A stretch of DNA of 64,000 bases from Trileptium ribeirensis (taxonomy: Eukaryota > Nematoda > Enoplea > Enoplida > Thoracostomopsidae), in contig JASANE010004949.1 in the NCBI GenBank assembly GCA_030248225.1, positions 1 through 64,000 on the forward strand, written 5' to 3'. A model generated the notes under the pieces. It was not told the origin of the DNA, ran no database searches, and saw nothing but the letters and a program-made list of their open reading frames with translations. This document shows positions 48,501 to 53,480 of this stretch, piece by piece. Made by a program: the position numbers and the translations under genes. Within the stretch, counting starts at the first letter, position 1, and each line of letters opens with the position of its first letter.

Positions 48501-51500
48501 CCGCTGTATGGCGGAAGGGGGTCTGACCCCTCATGCCCCGCGACTGCCCTCTATTTGCCACTTGCCCCTCGAAAGTTTGACTCCCTAAATTATTGATGTT
48601 AACAACGAGAAATTTTTATTTCCTACCAACGTAAGGTGCAATTTCAGCAAATTTAGGAATTTTGTTGCCCATGCCAGTCATACTAAAACAGTAATACTGA
48701 CCCAAAAATGTATATAAAACCATACATTATACATAAATGTAACGTACATATAAAATATAAATTATATAGATAGTATACATATAATATTAAATACATATTT
48801 ACTCTCTCCCTCCGAACTCTGGGTCAGACTTAATCCCGAGAGCCCCCATTGCCAGAGGCCCACCGAAACAGCACGCACACCCACACAAATCCGTTTTTAC
48901 GCACATGTACGCAAACGCGTTTAAACGCACAAGCACTCAAGCGTGTTTAAACTCACGTAGTCACGCACATGCGTTTGAACGCATTTACGTGAGTACGTGC
49001 GTTTTTTGTACACGTAATCCTGTATGTGACTGTAACTTATCTTTAATTTTGTTTGGGACCGTCGTAATATCTCTCGATGTCGCGACTGATTTTTAATTCG
49101 ACATCTTTATTGTCAAGACCCGCCATAATAGTTGCTACTGGATAAAAATTTTCTAGCAAATTAAGTCGCCATGTTTTATTAATCGCCACATGTATGTATA
49201 ATGTTCATTAGTGAGACGATATAGTTCGTTCTTGTTTAATTACGCAATTCTTTTCATTCGTTAACATATTACAATTTAACGTCGTTGATTTATTGAAGGA
49301 TGCTGGTTTAACCAAAGACTACAGTCAGTCAACGTTGCATCGCTTTAAAAAACCAGGCAGCAAAAACTACATGAACATATATCCTCCGGCGTCGACACTG
49401 CATTTGTCGAATATTCCGTTAGTTTGATTTTTGTTATTACACTGATTTCATTGTTGAAACGATAGCAGTTTCCTTTGAGAAGACCGTGACGAAACCAAAT
49501 TATTTCTGCGTCTGCAAAGATATTTTTACAGTTGCGTTTTTGTAGATCGGAAGTGTGGTGATATTGTCTTTTAGAAGAACGCGAAACAATTACGGTCAAA
49601 ATTCCTTTTTCACAAAATTTGAGGTTACGGTATTATAAACATATTTGCACTATAGCTTCACTCGCAAGGTCGTATTAAATATCCGACTCAAAAGAAAGTT
49701 TTTACGGGTAGCTACGGCTTTGCTGTATAACACTTATTTTGTCAGAGCATCCGTTCTAGCGTGGTAAATAAGAGTTGTAAAAATTATAAAAAAATTACTA
49801 AATCCAAATCGATTTACAAGGATTAAATATCGCATATTAAATGCCAAATGGATAAGGAAAGATAAGGCAAATGGAATGTAGAAGCCTACTAACTGCTGTA
49901 AATATACAAAATTTGTATATATTTAGATATTTATTATTCGTTCCGTGTTGTTAGACAAACACATTGTTTGTACTACCTTGAACAACTGTAACGTTATGTT
50001 CTATCAGCTAATGCTACAATTTTGTGGTTGTATCTCGTGGCTTGCAACATCATTATTAATAATTGAACTTTTATTGTTCTTGTGCTAACACAGTAAAAGC
50101 AGCGTTCTTGTCACTCAACGCTTTACTAACAGCTTCAATTTCAGCCAGAACACTGACTCAATCCTTGAAAATCCGTTTTATTGTGCTTGGTGAGTCAGTC
50201 ATACGTCTCTTTTCCAAAGTTGCTCCCAGTTTTGCTTGTACTTTCACGGCCAGTTTTCTCGTTCACCTTGAAGTATTAGACTTTTCAAAGCAATTCACTT
50301 TAAAAAATATTTCATTTTCCTTTACTCCACTTAGTGTCACAGTTATAAGGGAGAGGTGCTTCCCCTTTCATTTTTTGCTGGCAAACGCGAAAAAATCAAT
50401 TTATGGGGTTATAACAAAACGATTGTGTTCTCTCACTTTTTGCAGCCCCCCAACCTTTGAATAGCTTGCAACGCCCTAGACAGTGATGCAAACTGTTAGC
50501 GAAAAATTCATAGAATAGCAATTGAACCGCTGTTACCAATAATTTTACGCGAACTGTTCGCAATATGTTTTTTCGTAAACGGTTCGCGAAAAATTTGCTT
50601 TATTTGTGTCTGCAACAACAATTATATTTTCTTTACTTATTTTTAAATTATATGTAACTGTTTCAGGCCTAATGTCACGCAAGAGTTTCTTGTTAATGCG
50701 TTTGCCGAACACGGATTCGAACCTAAAGGCTTCAAATTTTTTCCGTAAGTTGCGGTTTATTTTTTCTTACTGTTAATTCAGCTAACGCTATGTGTACATA
50801 TATAATAGTTTTTATCCGATATTACGATCTGCCAAACTTTTGTTCGGCAAAAAGAATTGTGCGCATGCTGGAAAAATGGTGGCACAAGTAACGTCATGTA
50901 TAATGATAGATTATGTAGGACTAGTTTGATAATTTTTGCAGTGCAGCGATCCTGAATAGTATTGGCGCAATGAAATTATTCGAAATATTCATCACAATTT
51001 TAGGCATTGATCTTCAGAAATTTATTTGTTAGTATACTCAAGAGTTGATGGTATTTTACTGCAGAGCATGATTCCTTTTGGTGAGGGTAGTTCGCGCTGT
51101 TTTTCAACCTGTACTCCTTCATTTCATGGGGGCACTCAATTATGTTCCGTGGTATCACATGCGGTACTAAGGTACCCCTCTACCCATGAAATATAGGTGG
51201 ACATTATTGTCCACCCATGAAATTCAGGAGCGACGTTTTTGTTTGAAGGGAAAATGGCATATGGAGTGTCCGCTCCCATGAAATGCAAGTGGACAGAAGG
51301 AAACACACGGTGTCACACCTCAATATTCAGCAAATGTTTAATCTTAACAATGTCATACTTTTCAGAAAAATGTTATTCATAGCTCATTTTCGGATGGATG
51401 GATTTCGACAGATTCTTTGTTCGATAGCAAAAGTGATTACGATGTGCCGTTTAGTTGACTAAATTTTCAAGGTCAAAATGGCAAAAAACAGGTTTTTAAT

Positions 51501-52750
51501 GTGGCCATACGAGTTCCAGTGTTTCGCAACCCATATCTCGCGGTACACGCTTCTCGTCGAGAATGGAAACAGAGTCAGCTTATAGAGATGTACAATTGTG
51601 ATGACTATGACTTCCCGAGGACGCTGTGGGCCTTAATTATGGTTCTGGGCCTGAATATGGTCCGTTGATACTTTGCAAGAAATATAGATTTTTCAAATTT
51701 CGCCGTGTTACTGCTTTTTTACCTTACAGTGAGTGCCTATCAGGTTATCAAGCACGCTGGATACGATGGCTTTGCTATCTAGAGTCTAACGTGACTATAT
51801 TCTTTTTTTCTTGGGTTTCAAGGATTTTTTGGTCGATGAACCCGATTTCCGCACCCGAAGTGCGTTTTCATTTTGTTTGATGATGCTTTCCGTGGAGGGC
51901 AGCAACAGTGGTCTAAATATTGTTGGTATTTCTGAAGGCCGACTATAATGATTTGGTTATAATATAGAGTTCAGCGTGCATAACAGTTTCATAACTTTTC
52001 ATGATTTTTCAACTGTGGTTTAGGGTCAATGAACGCTATTTACAGAATTATAGTATGTCTTCAGCTGTTTGGTTACGTTTTGCGTAAGGTGATCAAAAAT
52101 TGCCTATATAGGTGTTCTGTTTGGTTAAATAGGGATGGTTTGGCTATATAAGGTCCAGCACAAGTATCTTATGACGTTATAGTTAGTCTTCTTTGTTGTT
52201 TGGTTACATGTTGCGTACCGGTCATTAAGAATTGTCAATATAGGTTTTCCGATAGGCTGACTACGATGGTTTAGTTATTCTAGAGACGAGCACAATATTA
52301 CATACTTGATGCATTGTCAGTGGTTTTTGATGGGTTTAGGGCCGACCAGGTTTTAGGATTTTAAATGGGTTCAGGGCCAAGAGGTTTTAAGTTGGTATAT
52401 ACATCAACATAGCCTGTTATTATAGGTGATTAAACAAATGTTAATTTAAAAATGAAACCGCGCTCGCACTATTTCAGCCTCGCTTGCGAGGTACCAGTGT
52501 AAATGCATGTACATAAAGTTGTAAAGTGTTAGGCCAATAAGGCAAGTATTTAATGTCAGAGGGATTTTAATATTGTTATCAGTAAAAATTTTGGTGGGAT
52601 AATTATTTTCAATATTGATGTCCGAATTAATGTAGAACATCTTTATACTACAATCGTCAATAATATAGATTTTTCATTATTTTAGGAAAGATTTATAAAA
52701 TGGTACTGCTGCAACACGATCCAGTTAATGATGCTATTAGCGCTCTGATT
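9428..52750 (+). CDS. heph: Polypyrimidine tract-binding protein (PTBP/hephaestus) orthologue, partial, 13 exons
   Basis: PTB proteins are RNA-binding proteins with four RRMs that bind CU-rich tracts and repress or modulate exon inclusion in the nucleus, with cytoplasmic roles in mRNA stability and translation. Exons read here: 9428-9562, 13860-13911, 14767-14825, 21276-21444, 32762-32803, 35547-35792, 37800-38155, 42983-43016, 46715-46807, 47990-48087, 49299-49417, 50667-50744 and 52686-52750. Phases agree at every junction, and the total is 1545 nt (515 codons) if one inserted base in the last exon is discounted. Family hallmarks in order: [87 protein letters not shown]1 and the final RRM4 strand are not in the window. 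Identification rests on remembered family sequence, not a search; orthology to PTB rather than another RRM family is near certain. Confidence 0.95.
10021..11494 (+). mobile_element. Family-A dispersed repeat with GAAACGGAGCGAG-type inverted ends
   Basis: It starts GAAACGGAGCGAGTGGAG and ends with CCACGCTTGCTACGTTTC, an imperfect inverted pair of about 22 bp. The interior has degenerate tandem units of about 150-190 bp (TAGTTATCTAGAG, GTATTGCGTxCAGG). Related copies, some partial, lie at 37271-37600, 39701-40150, about 51365-52474, 57788-58900 and 63310-64000. No transposase frame is visible, so it is probably non-autonomous. Superfamily unknown. Confidence 0.6.
12610..13384. other. Intron, nothing recognised
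   Basis: This is unique sequence between inverted repeat 1 and a dispersed repeat copy. An 82-codon minus-strand frame (12831-13079) matches no family I know. Confidence 0.5.
13385..13843 (+). mobile_element. Partial family-A copy abutting a PTB exon
   Basis: It matches 10568-11017 closely: GAAGCCGAGCGAAGCG, the GTCCGTCCGTTCGTT run, CAAGAACCACTGAAC and the end CCACTACCGACTAGT. The copy stops at 13843, 16 bp before the 13860 exon. It therefore supplies the sequence in which the exon's branch point must lie, unless that lies further upstream. Confidence 0.75.
13860..13911 (+). CDS. heph: PTB exon: RRM2 helix 1 end to strand beta2/beta3 turn
   Basis: The 52-nt micro-exon has a TTTCAG acceptor and a GTAAGT donor. 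It encodes [17 protein letters not shown] plus one base of the next codon, matching the PTB RRM2 segment in which the IFS(K/R)FG turn leads into strand beta2. It enters in phase 0 and leaves in phase 1; the leftover A joins AT of the next exon to give Asn. A dispersed repeat copy ends only 16 bp upstream, so the branch-point region of this exon probably lies in transposon-derived sequence. Confidence 0.93.
14767..14825 (+). CDS. heph: PTB exon: RRM2 RNP1 strand and helix alpha2
   Basis: The 59-nt exon has a TTTCAG acceptor and a GTAAGT donor, enters in phase 1 and leaves in phase 0. It encodes (N)[19 protein letters not shown]. This is the RNP1-type strand beta3 of RRM2 (FQxLxQF in the family) and the start of helix alpha2, where vertebrate PTB has an Ala/Gln/His-rich helix. 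It joins the next exon as AAKS-SLDGQ, matching the family AKLSLDGQ. Confidence 0.94.
15066..16158 (-). mobile_element. Non-autonomous hAT element (CCGGTTCC family), copy 1
   Basis: It has ends CAGGGAATAACC and GGTTACTCCCTG, flanked by 8-bp target duplications ATAGTAAC and GTAGTAAC (one mismatch). The subterminal sequence is rich in GGAACCGG/CCGGTTCC. CAGGG...CCCTG ends with 8-bp duplications are the hAT signature. It is in reverse orientation to the copies at 30-32 kb. A 65-codon frame at 15185-15382 has a relative in the 30141 copy, but no transposase domain. Confidence 0.88.
16293..18848 (+). mobile_element. Element with six ~350-bp internal tandem monomers
   Basis: A left segment starting TCAGAACGTAGTG, an array of about six monomers (marked by AAATGCCGATGC at about 16630, 16982, 17329, 17688, 18037 and 18385) and a right segment ending ATTACTAGT/GTTACTAGT are all shared with a shorter copy at 41056-41952 that has about two monomers. 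Near the right end are an inverted pair (CTATCGAGAG, CTCTCGATAG-like) and a hairpin GCGTAGGTGTACCTATGC. Open frames across the monomers (60-90 codons) repeat with the unit and are not genes. No target duplication or transposase was seen. Confidence 0.8.
18849..21275. other. Intron with small local duplications
   Basis: It contains a 61-bp tandem pair at 20577-20637 and 20638-20698, and a ~135-bp pair at about 20830 and 20975 (GATATGTCxATGCTC ... GACGTATxCTAC). Otherwise nothing recognised. Confidence 0.6.
21276..21444 (+). CDS. heph: PTB exon: end of RRM2 and start of linker 2
   Basis: It begins after CTTCTAG with [20 protein letters not shown] and continues through [14 protein letters not shown], the strongly conserved PTB RRM2 C-terminal extension, into a variable tail ([15 protein letters not shown]). 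Two donors preserve phase 1: GTTGGT after 21438, and GTGAGG after 21444, which is closer to consensus and chosen here. They differ by two codons, so a short alternative splice is possible. It lies after a 6.4 kb intron and before an 11.3 kb intron. Confidence 0.92.
21445..25480. other. Large PTB intron, first part: no gene seen
   Basis: It is AT-rich intronic sequence. Around 22210-22335 GTCGAGCGAG and GGAGTCGAGCGAGCGG flank a short stretch resembling the CGAGCGAGC-containing MITEs at 43 and 47 kb, but complete ends were not found. Frames at 24.0-24.9 kb are short and unrecognised. Confidence 0.5.
25495..26180. repeat. Recurring GTAGCCCCCCGACC motif
   Basis: Variants of GTAGCCCCCCGACC occur at about 25500, 25706, 25840, 26119, 26140 and 26163, separated by unrelated AT-rich sequence. 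On the minus strand these are isolated runs of six to nine G. They look like remnants of one element's ends inserted repeatedly or of a degraded long-period tandem. Confidence 0.6.
26690..28770 (+). mobile_element. Degenerate LINE (non-LTR retrotransposon) with RT and RNase H
   Basis: Order as in I/R1/Jockey-group ORF2: FRPIC at 26705; a [24 protein letters not shown] block near 26800; RT motif [10 protein letters not shown] at 26889-26915; [16 protein letters not shown] near 27051; RT motif C AYSDDLVF at 27182; [12 protein letters not shown] thumb region near 27392; RNase H YTDDS at 27958; IFQAEDYAI near 28063; [13 protein letters not shown] then FIGPE near 28300; and a final HFLTTCRGF near 28670. 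Several stops and frameshifts separate these, so it is dead. The RNase H after RT points to the I/R1 side of LINEs. A stretch within 26-26.7 kb may be its 5' remainder. Confidence 0.88.
28867..29251. mobile_element. 385-bp MITE with 16-bp perfect TIR and TAGTC duplications
   Basis: The ends CTGGCCTGTCCACAGC and GCTGTGGACAGGCCAG are exact reverse complements, flanked on both sides by TAGTC (28862-28866, 29252-29256). Poly-C/poly-G tracts and CCCATGTTC/GAACATGGG lie just inside both ends in inverted order. It is inserted beside the dead LINE. A 5-bp duplication does not fit hAT (8) or mariner (TA); the superfamily is not identified. Confidence 0.85.
29252..30140. repeat. Repetitive intron segment with a ~165-bp repeated block
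   Basis: CGACAACCGTTCGTGCTAT ... TTCACGTTTTCTAAA occurs at about 29598 and 29759, with TCTTAAAATTAAGCAAA-type repeats around it. It begins with GGAGGCAAGACGAGCCACCG, GAAGGTGGCGAGTCGCAGCC, a GC-rich stretch unlike its surroundings, perhaps a transposon end. Confidence 0.5.
30141..31324 (+). mobile_element. Non-autonomous hAT element (CCGGTTCC family), copy 2
   Basis: It starts CAGGGAGTAACCGGAATTCC and ends GGTTCCGGTTATTCCCTG. The 8-bp target duplications ATACATAT at 30133-30140 and 31325-31332 are exact. The interior aligns with the copies at 15066, 31337 and 33919. It contains no transposase; the 112-codon minus frame at 30848-31186 is shared in part with the 15 kb copy. Confidence 0.95.
31337..32226 (+). 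mobile_element. Non-autonomous hAT element, copy 3 with internal deletion
   Basis: It starts 12 bp after the previous copy ends. Exact 8-bp duplications ATATCTAT lie at 31329-31336 and 32227-32234; the left one overlaps the right duplication of copy 2. Relative to copy 2 about 295 bp (equivalent to 30855-31150) is missing, joined at TATTA/TTAATG. Two insertions in the same short AT site are inferred. Confidence 0.95.
32227..32761. other. Intron, nothing recognised
   Basis: This is intron sequence leading to the acceptor of the 32762 micro-exon, with no repeat family identified. Confidence 0.5.
32762..32803 (+). CDS. heph: PTB micro-exon in linker 2
   Basis: The 42-nt exon follows TTTATAG and precedes GTGAGT. 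It encodes (X)[13 protein letters not shown], in phase 1 at both ends. No single motif proves it, but its incoming phase fits the 21444 (or 21438) donor and its outgoing base T joins CG of the 35547 exon to give Ser. Linker 2 of PTB in other animals also has Pro/Tyr/Phe-rich stretches before the Ala-rich part. Because 42 is a multiple of three it could be a cassette exon that can be skipped without changing frame. Confidence 0.7.
32804..33918. other. Intron, nothing recognised
   Basis: This is AT-rich sequence with no recognisable gene or complete element. Confidence 0.5.
33919..34430 (+). mobile_element. Truncated hAT element, copy 4
   Basis: It starts CAGGGAGCAATCGGAATT and follows copy 2 for about 510 bp up to a CATCTGCAACG landmark, after which the sequence is unrelated. 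The right end and target duplication are lost. It is more diverged than the 30-32 kb copies, so probably older. Confidence 0.8.
34431..35546. other. Intron with a short hairpin and TTAGG-like repeats
   Basis: CCTGAGGGTAATTTCCTCAGG at about 34850 is a 7-bp stem with a 7-base loop. AACCTAACCTAACC at about 34938 is three TTAGG-type units on the minus strand. No gene seen. Confidence 0.5.
35547..35792 (+). CDS. heph: PTB exon: Gln/His/Ala-rich linker 2
   Basis: The 246-nt exon lies between a T-rich TTTTTTTCAG acceptor and a GTAAGT donor, phase 1 at both ends. It encodes a low-complexity segment with Q runs, an AHAHH cluster and LQQ repeats, built of CAG/CAA codons. Vertebrate PTB linker 2 is shorter and Ala-rich; fly hephaestus also has expanded low-complexity linkers. 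The mixed CAA/CAG codons suggest an old, relatively stable glutamine tract. It probably is disordered and could mediate condensation or protein contacts (inference). Confidence 0.9.
35793..36960. other. Intron, nothing recognised
   Basis: This is AT-rich intron sequence with no recognised repeat or coding signal. Confidence 0.5.
36961..37225. mobile_element. Possible mariner-like MITE
   Basis: The left part TACGGTCGCCAGTAAGTG and the right part CATTTCTGGCGAGTAGTG are imperfect inverted matches and resemble the TACAGTACTCGCC ends at 43 and 47 kb. GAACGAAC-type short repeats fill the middle. The boundaries are approximate. Confidence 0.4.
37271..37600 (+). mobile_element. Partial family-A repeat
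   Basis: It starts GAAACGAAGCGAGGGAACCG and keeps CATAACTCATTTTCG, GTTGTGACCTTTAGTTGAACG and TTAAAATGGCAAAA in the same order as the copy at 10021. The right end is missing. It lies just upstream of the duplicated PTB splice acceptor. Confidence 0.6.
37631..37769 (+). pseudogene. Tandem 139-bp duplicate of the 3' splice site and 5' part of the next PTB exon
   Basis: The 139 bp repeat almost base for base at 37770-37908, which contains the real acceptor and first ~109 nt of the 37800 exon. The duplicate has its own TTATTTAAG acceptor (pseudo-exon from 37661) and the same following sequence with scattered substitutions. Read in the incoming phase it meets a TAA at 37666-37668, because a C-to-T change turned CAA into TAA. 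It is therefore a broken exon copy with an intact-looking splice acceptor. Confidence 0.88.
37800..38155 (+). CDS. heph: PTB exon: Ala-rich linker 2 and RRM3 strand beta1
   Basis: The 356-nt exon enters in phase 1 (A joined to AT gives Asn) and ends in phase 0 at a GTAAGT donor. It encodes [18 protein letters not shown], then Val/Ala/Gly/Thr-rich sequence with an [10 protein letters not shown] run, then [10 protein letters not shown], the RNP2 strand of RRM3. An alanine stretch immediately before the RRM3 RNP2 is typical of PTB. The acceptor (ATTTAAG) has a weak pyrimidine tract and competes with a duplicated acceptor 139 bp upstream. Confidence 0.95.
38156..38631. other. Intron, nothing recognised
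   Basis: This is unique AT-rich sequence up to the hAT insertion at 38632. Confidence 0.5.
38632..39496. mobile_element. hAT-type element packed with CCGGGTCCGGGTATT repeats
   Basis: The ends TAGAGTTGCA and TGCAACTCTA are exact complements and fit the hAT consensus TAGxGxTGCA. They are flanked by exact 8-bp duplications CTTGAGAC (38624-38631 and 39497-39504). Two arrays of CCGGGTCCGGGTATT units lie near the two ends in the same, not inverted, orientation; the right one has a 35-bp unit repeated four to five times. Frames of 65-180 codons through it (Pro/Gly or Arg/Val repeats on either strand) are by-products of the array. Confidence 0.93.
39701..40150 (-). mobile_element. Partial family-A repeat, reverse orientation
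   Basis: It begins GAAACGGAGCGAACGTGG, the complement of the family's right end, and then runs through CCTCGTCGACCCTAAACCC and CATCAAGTATTTGTGC, TCTAGATAATCAA units like those at 57.85-58.3 kb. About two degenerate internal units are present. Confidence 0.65.
40151..41055. other. Intron, nothing recognised
   Basis: This is AT-rich sequence with no recognised family or coding signal. Confidence 0.5.
41056..41952 (+). mobile_element. Short copy of the 350-bp-monomer element
   Basis: It shares its left segment (TTTTCAGAACGTAGTG, GGGCTCATTCGAACC), about two monomers, and its right segment (TCGAGAGCTGATTGG, GGCGTAGGTGTACCTATGC, ATTACTAGT) with the 2.6 kb copy at 16293. Monomer number, not the ends, accounts for the size difference. 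Confidence 0.8.
41953..42982. other. Intron, nothing recognised
   Basis: This is unique sequence ending in the T-rich acceptor of the 42983 micro-exon. T/C-rich runs at about 42850-42980 could be PTB-type binding sites. Confidence 0.45.
42983..43016 (+). CDS. heph: PTB micro-exon: RRM3 helix alpha1
   Basis: Only 34 nt long, this exon encodes [11 protein letters not shown] plus the first base of Gly, matching family [12 protein letters not shown]. The acceptor is ATTTTCAG and the donor GTATGT; phase 0 in, phase 1 out. Joined to the previous exon it reads [17 protein letters not shown]. The usual Pro is Cys here. A mariner-like MITE begins 23 bp after the donor. Exons this short often depend on splicing enhancers or flanking CU-rich sites. 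Confidence 0.94.
43040..43218. mobile_element. 179-bp mariner-like MITE
   Basis: It starts TACTGTACTCCCGAGAAATGA and ends TCATTTTTGGCGAGTACTGTA, an imperfect ~20-bp inverted pair with TA at both ends, as in Tc1/mariner elements. GGCTCGCTCGAGG lies inside. It lies 23 bp after the donor of the 34-nt PTB exon. Confidence 0.7.
43219..44700. other. Intron, no gene recognised
   Basis: A 113-codon plus frame (43257-43598) and a 61-codon frame (43677-43862) match nothing I know. CCGGGTCAC occurs several times at about 43713 and 44640-44700. Confidence 0.4.
44710..44835 (+). mobile_element. Fragment of a reverse transcriptase
   Basis: [12 protein letters not shown] followed by [17 protein letters not shown] is read at about 44727-44815, with the catalytic YADD at 44767-44778. 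The arrangement (a short strand, then YADDIxLxxRT) fits non-LTR retrotransposons of a different type from the 26.7 kb LINE. Only about 40 codons remain. Confidence 0.65.
44985..45245 (+). repeat. Degenerate ~23-bp minisatellite
   Basis: Units like CGAGCAGTGAGCG, CGGGCAATGAGCGAATATC, CGAGCAGTGAATAACAT and CGAACAGCGAGTGAATATC follow each other at roughly 20-28 bp spacing, about ten times, with heavy divergence. It lies just downstream of the RT fragment. Confidence 0.65.
45246..46714. other. Intron, nothing recognised
   Basis: GGCCAGAAATGAAAGCAAAT at about 45370 resembles the inside of the MITE end at 47464, but no partner end was found. Otherwise it is AT-rich intron. Confidence 0.45.
46715..46807 (+). 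CDS. heph: PTB exon: RRM3 beta2-beta3 (RNP1)
   Basis: The 93-nt exon runs from TTTTTAG to GTTTGT, phase 1 at both ends. It encodes (G)[15 protein letters not shown] followed by [15 protein letters not shown], the best-conserved block of RRM3 in animal PTBs and the source of its RNP1 strand. Only the end (FSEPIQ versus family MAEPxQ) departs from the remembered consensus. This exon fixes the identification of the gene. Confidence 0.97.
46808..47463. other. Intron, nothing recognised
   Basis: This is AT-rich sequence between two PTB exons, with no repeat family identified. Confidence 0.5.
47464..47724. mobile_element. 261-bp mariner-like MITE
   Basis: It starts TACAGTTGCGGACAAAAATG and ends CATTTCAGGCGCGTACTGTA, imperfect inverted ends of the TACAGT type usual in Tc1/mariner elements. 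CGCTCGCTC and GAGCGAGC-like tracts lie near the ends, as in the 43 kb MITE. Confidence 0.7.
47990..48087 (+). CDS. heph: PTB exon: end of RRM3
   Basis: The 98-nt exon follows TTATTTCAG, enters in phase 1 and ends in phase 0. It encodes (A)[17 protein letters not shown] followed by [15 protein letters not shown]. This covers helix alpha2, strand beta4 and the SKHxxVQLPKEGQ extension of PTB RRM3. The donor after CCG is GTACTG, a weak match to consensus; reading through it the frame stays open for about 20 codons to a stop at 48151, giving a possible truncated isoform lacking RRM4. Confidence 0.93.
48895..49012. repeat. Clustered ACGC/GCGT-rich palindromic micro-repeats
   Basis: Short units such as ACGCACATG, ACGCGTTTAAACGCA and TCACGTAG alternate in both orientations over about 120 bp, making overlapping small hairpins. 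The same block recurs in copy C at about 60840-60955. It is intronic. No protein is implied by the frame through it. Confidence 0.6.
49299..49417 (+). CDS. heph: PTB exon (copy A): RRM3-RRM4 linker and RRM4 strand beta1
   Basis: The 119-nt exon enters in phase 0 and leaves in phase 2. It encodes [20 protein letters not shown] then [19 protein letters not shown]. The [10 protein letters not shown] block is a PTB signature that packs RRM3 against RRM4, and TLHLSNIP is the RRM4 RNP2 strand. The acceptor (TTTATTGAAG) is purine-rich just before the AG and weak. This copy is intact; the direct copy at 61243 is frameshifted. Confidence 0.96.
50667..50744 (+). CDS. heph: PTB exon (copy A): RRM4 helix alpha1 and strand beta2
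   Basis: The 78-nt exon lies between GTTTCAG and GTAAGT, in phase 2 at both ends. It encodes (P)[19 protein letters not shown] then KGFKFFP, matching RRM4 of PTB up to the KGFKFF(Q/P)KDRKM junction. An identical open copy lies at 62614-62691 (C); an antisense copy at 59520-59599 (B) has two insertions. Confidence 0.94.
52686..52750 (+). pseudogene. heph: PTB exon (copy A): RRM4 RNP1 strand, frameshifted
   Basis: It lies between ATTTTAG and GTAAGT. It should read (P)[21 protein letters not shown]4 strand beta3 and helix alpha2, but one extra T after AAAGAT makes AAA GAT TTA TAA, an early stop. Without that base the exon would be 64 nt, keeping phase. The antisense copy B at 57514-57577 lacks the insertion and is closer to family consensus ([21 protein letters not shown]). 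Either copy A is decaying, with copy C (just beyond the window) supplying the exon, or the extra base is a consensus error. Confidence 0.85.
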
Positions 52751-53013
52751 GTAAGTAACTATTATTATTCATAAATATAGTCTTCTAATAAAATCAGTCC
52801 CGGTCGCATGATTCTCCGCGGTCTTGTAGCTATCCGGTGAAATCACCATGATCGTTAACATTTAAACTACTCGTTGAGATTTTTATATGAGTGTGAATCC
52901 ATGTACAGATAGTTGTTTCAAGTTTCGTTACATTTTTATTACCCCAGTTAAAGCTTAACGACCTTTGTGTTGTTGAACTATCGCACAATCTCTATTTGCC
53001 AGATTCTGGTGCT

Positions 53014-53029
53014 ACATGCGATCGCATGT
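53014..53029. repeat. Perfect 16-bp palindrome
   Basis: ACATGCGATCGCATGT is its own complement and is conserved in the inverted copy at 57243-57258 although surrounding bases differ. It lies in the intron after the last visible PTB exon. Confidence 0.7.
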
Positions 53030-53339
53030 GGGATAACTTAAAATTTTACCTAATTACACGCTGTATCAGAAAACATGTTAAATTGTTTTATATTTTTCCT
53101 GTTTATCATTTTTAAACAGGTATTTTTAATATTTTTCGGAAATCAACGTGAAAATTGCAATATATACTGATGCCTAATCTGGGAAAACGAAAATTCACGG
53201 AATATCCTTGGGAATCAAGGTGGGTTAGAGATTTTCCTGTTGGTCTCAGTATTTGAAAGTACATTTTGTAGGATGGGAAATCTATGCTGACCTGAAGGGT
53301 AAAGAACATTATTTTCATAAATTCGTCTTATAATCTCGC

Positions 53340-53480
53340 CACATGTGATTTCCCGCCGAATCACAACTCACTGTGCTGGGAAAATAAAATATTTTTAAAT
53401 TTATAGTAGTTTTCTGTTTGCTCGGCTGCTCGCTTACTCGTAAAGCTACAGTTAACTTGTGGAGAGCATTATCTTATCGT
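53340..53480. mobile_element. Decayed mariner-like MITE, better kept in copy B
   Basis: The copy-B version (about 56815-56955) ends CACATGTGGCGAGTACTGTA and has GAGTGAGCGAGCAGCGAG inside, like the 43 and 47 kb MITEs. In copy A the terminal GAGTACTGTA is not intact. The insertion therefore predates the A/B duplication. Confidence 0.5.

Noticed and set aside
50063..50464. 133-codon frame, also at 62010-62411 and 180 codons at 59779-60321 (-)
   Set aside because: Conserved only because the DNA is triplicated; the opposite strand has the more protein-like composition, so this is its shadow.
50715..50735. tRNA T-arm-like GGTTCGAATCC (reverse strand; also near 59541 and 62663)
   Set aside because: It is part of the RRM4 exon coding for GFEPKG; no cloverleaf can be drawn around it.
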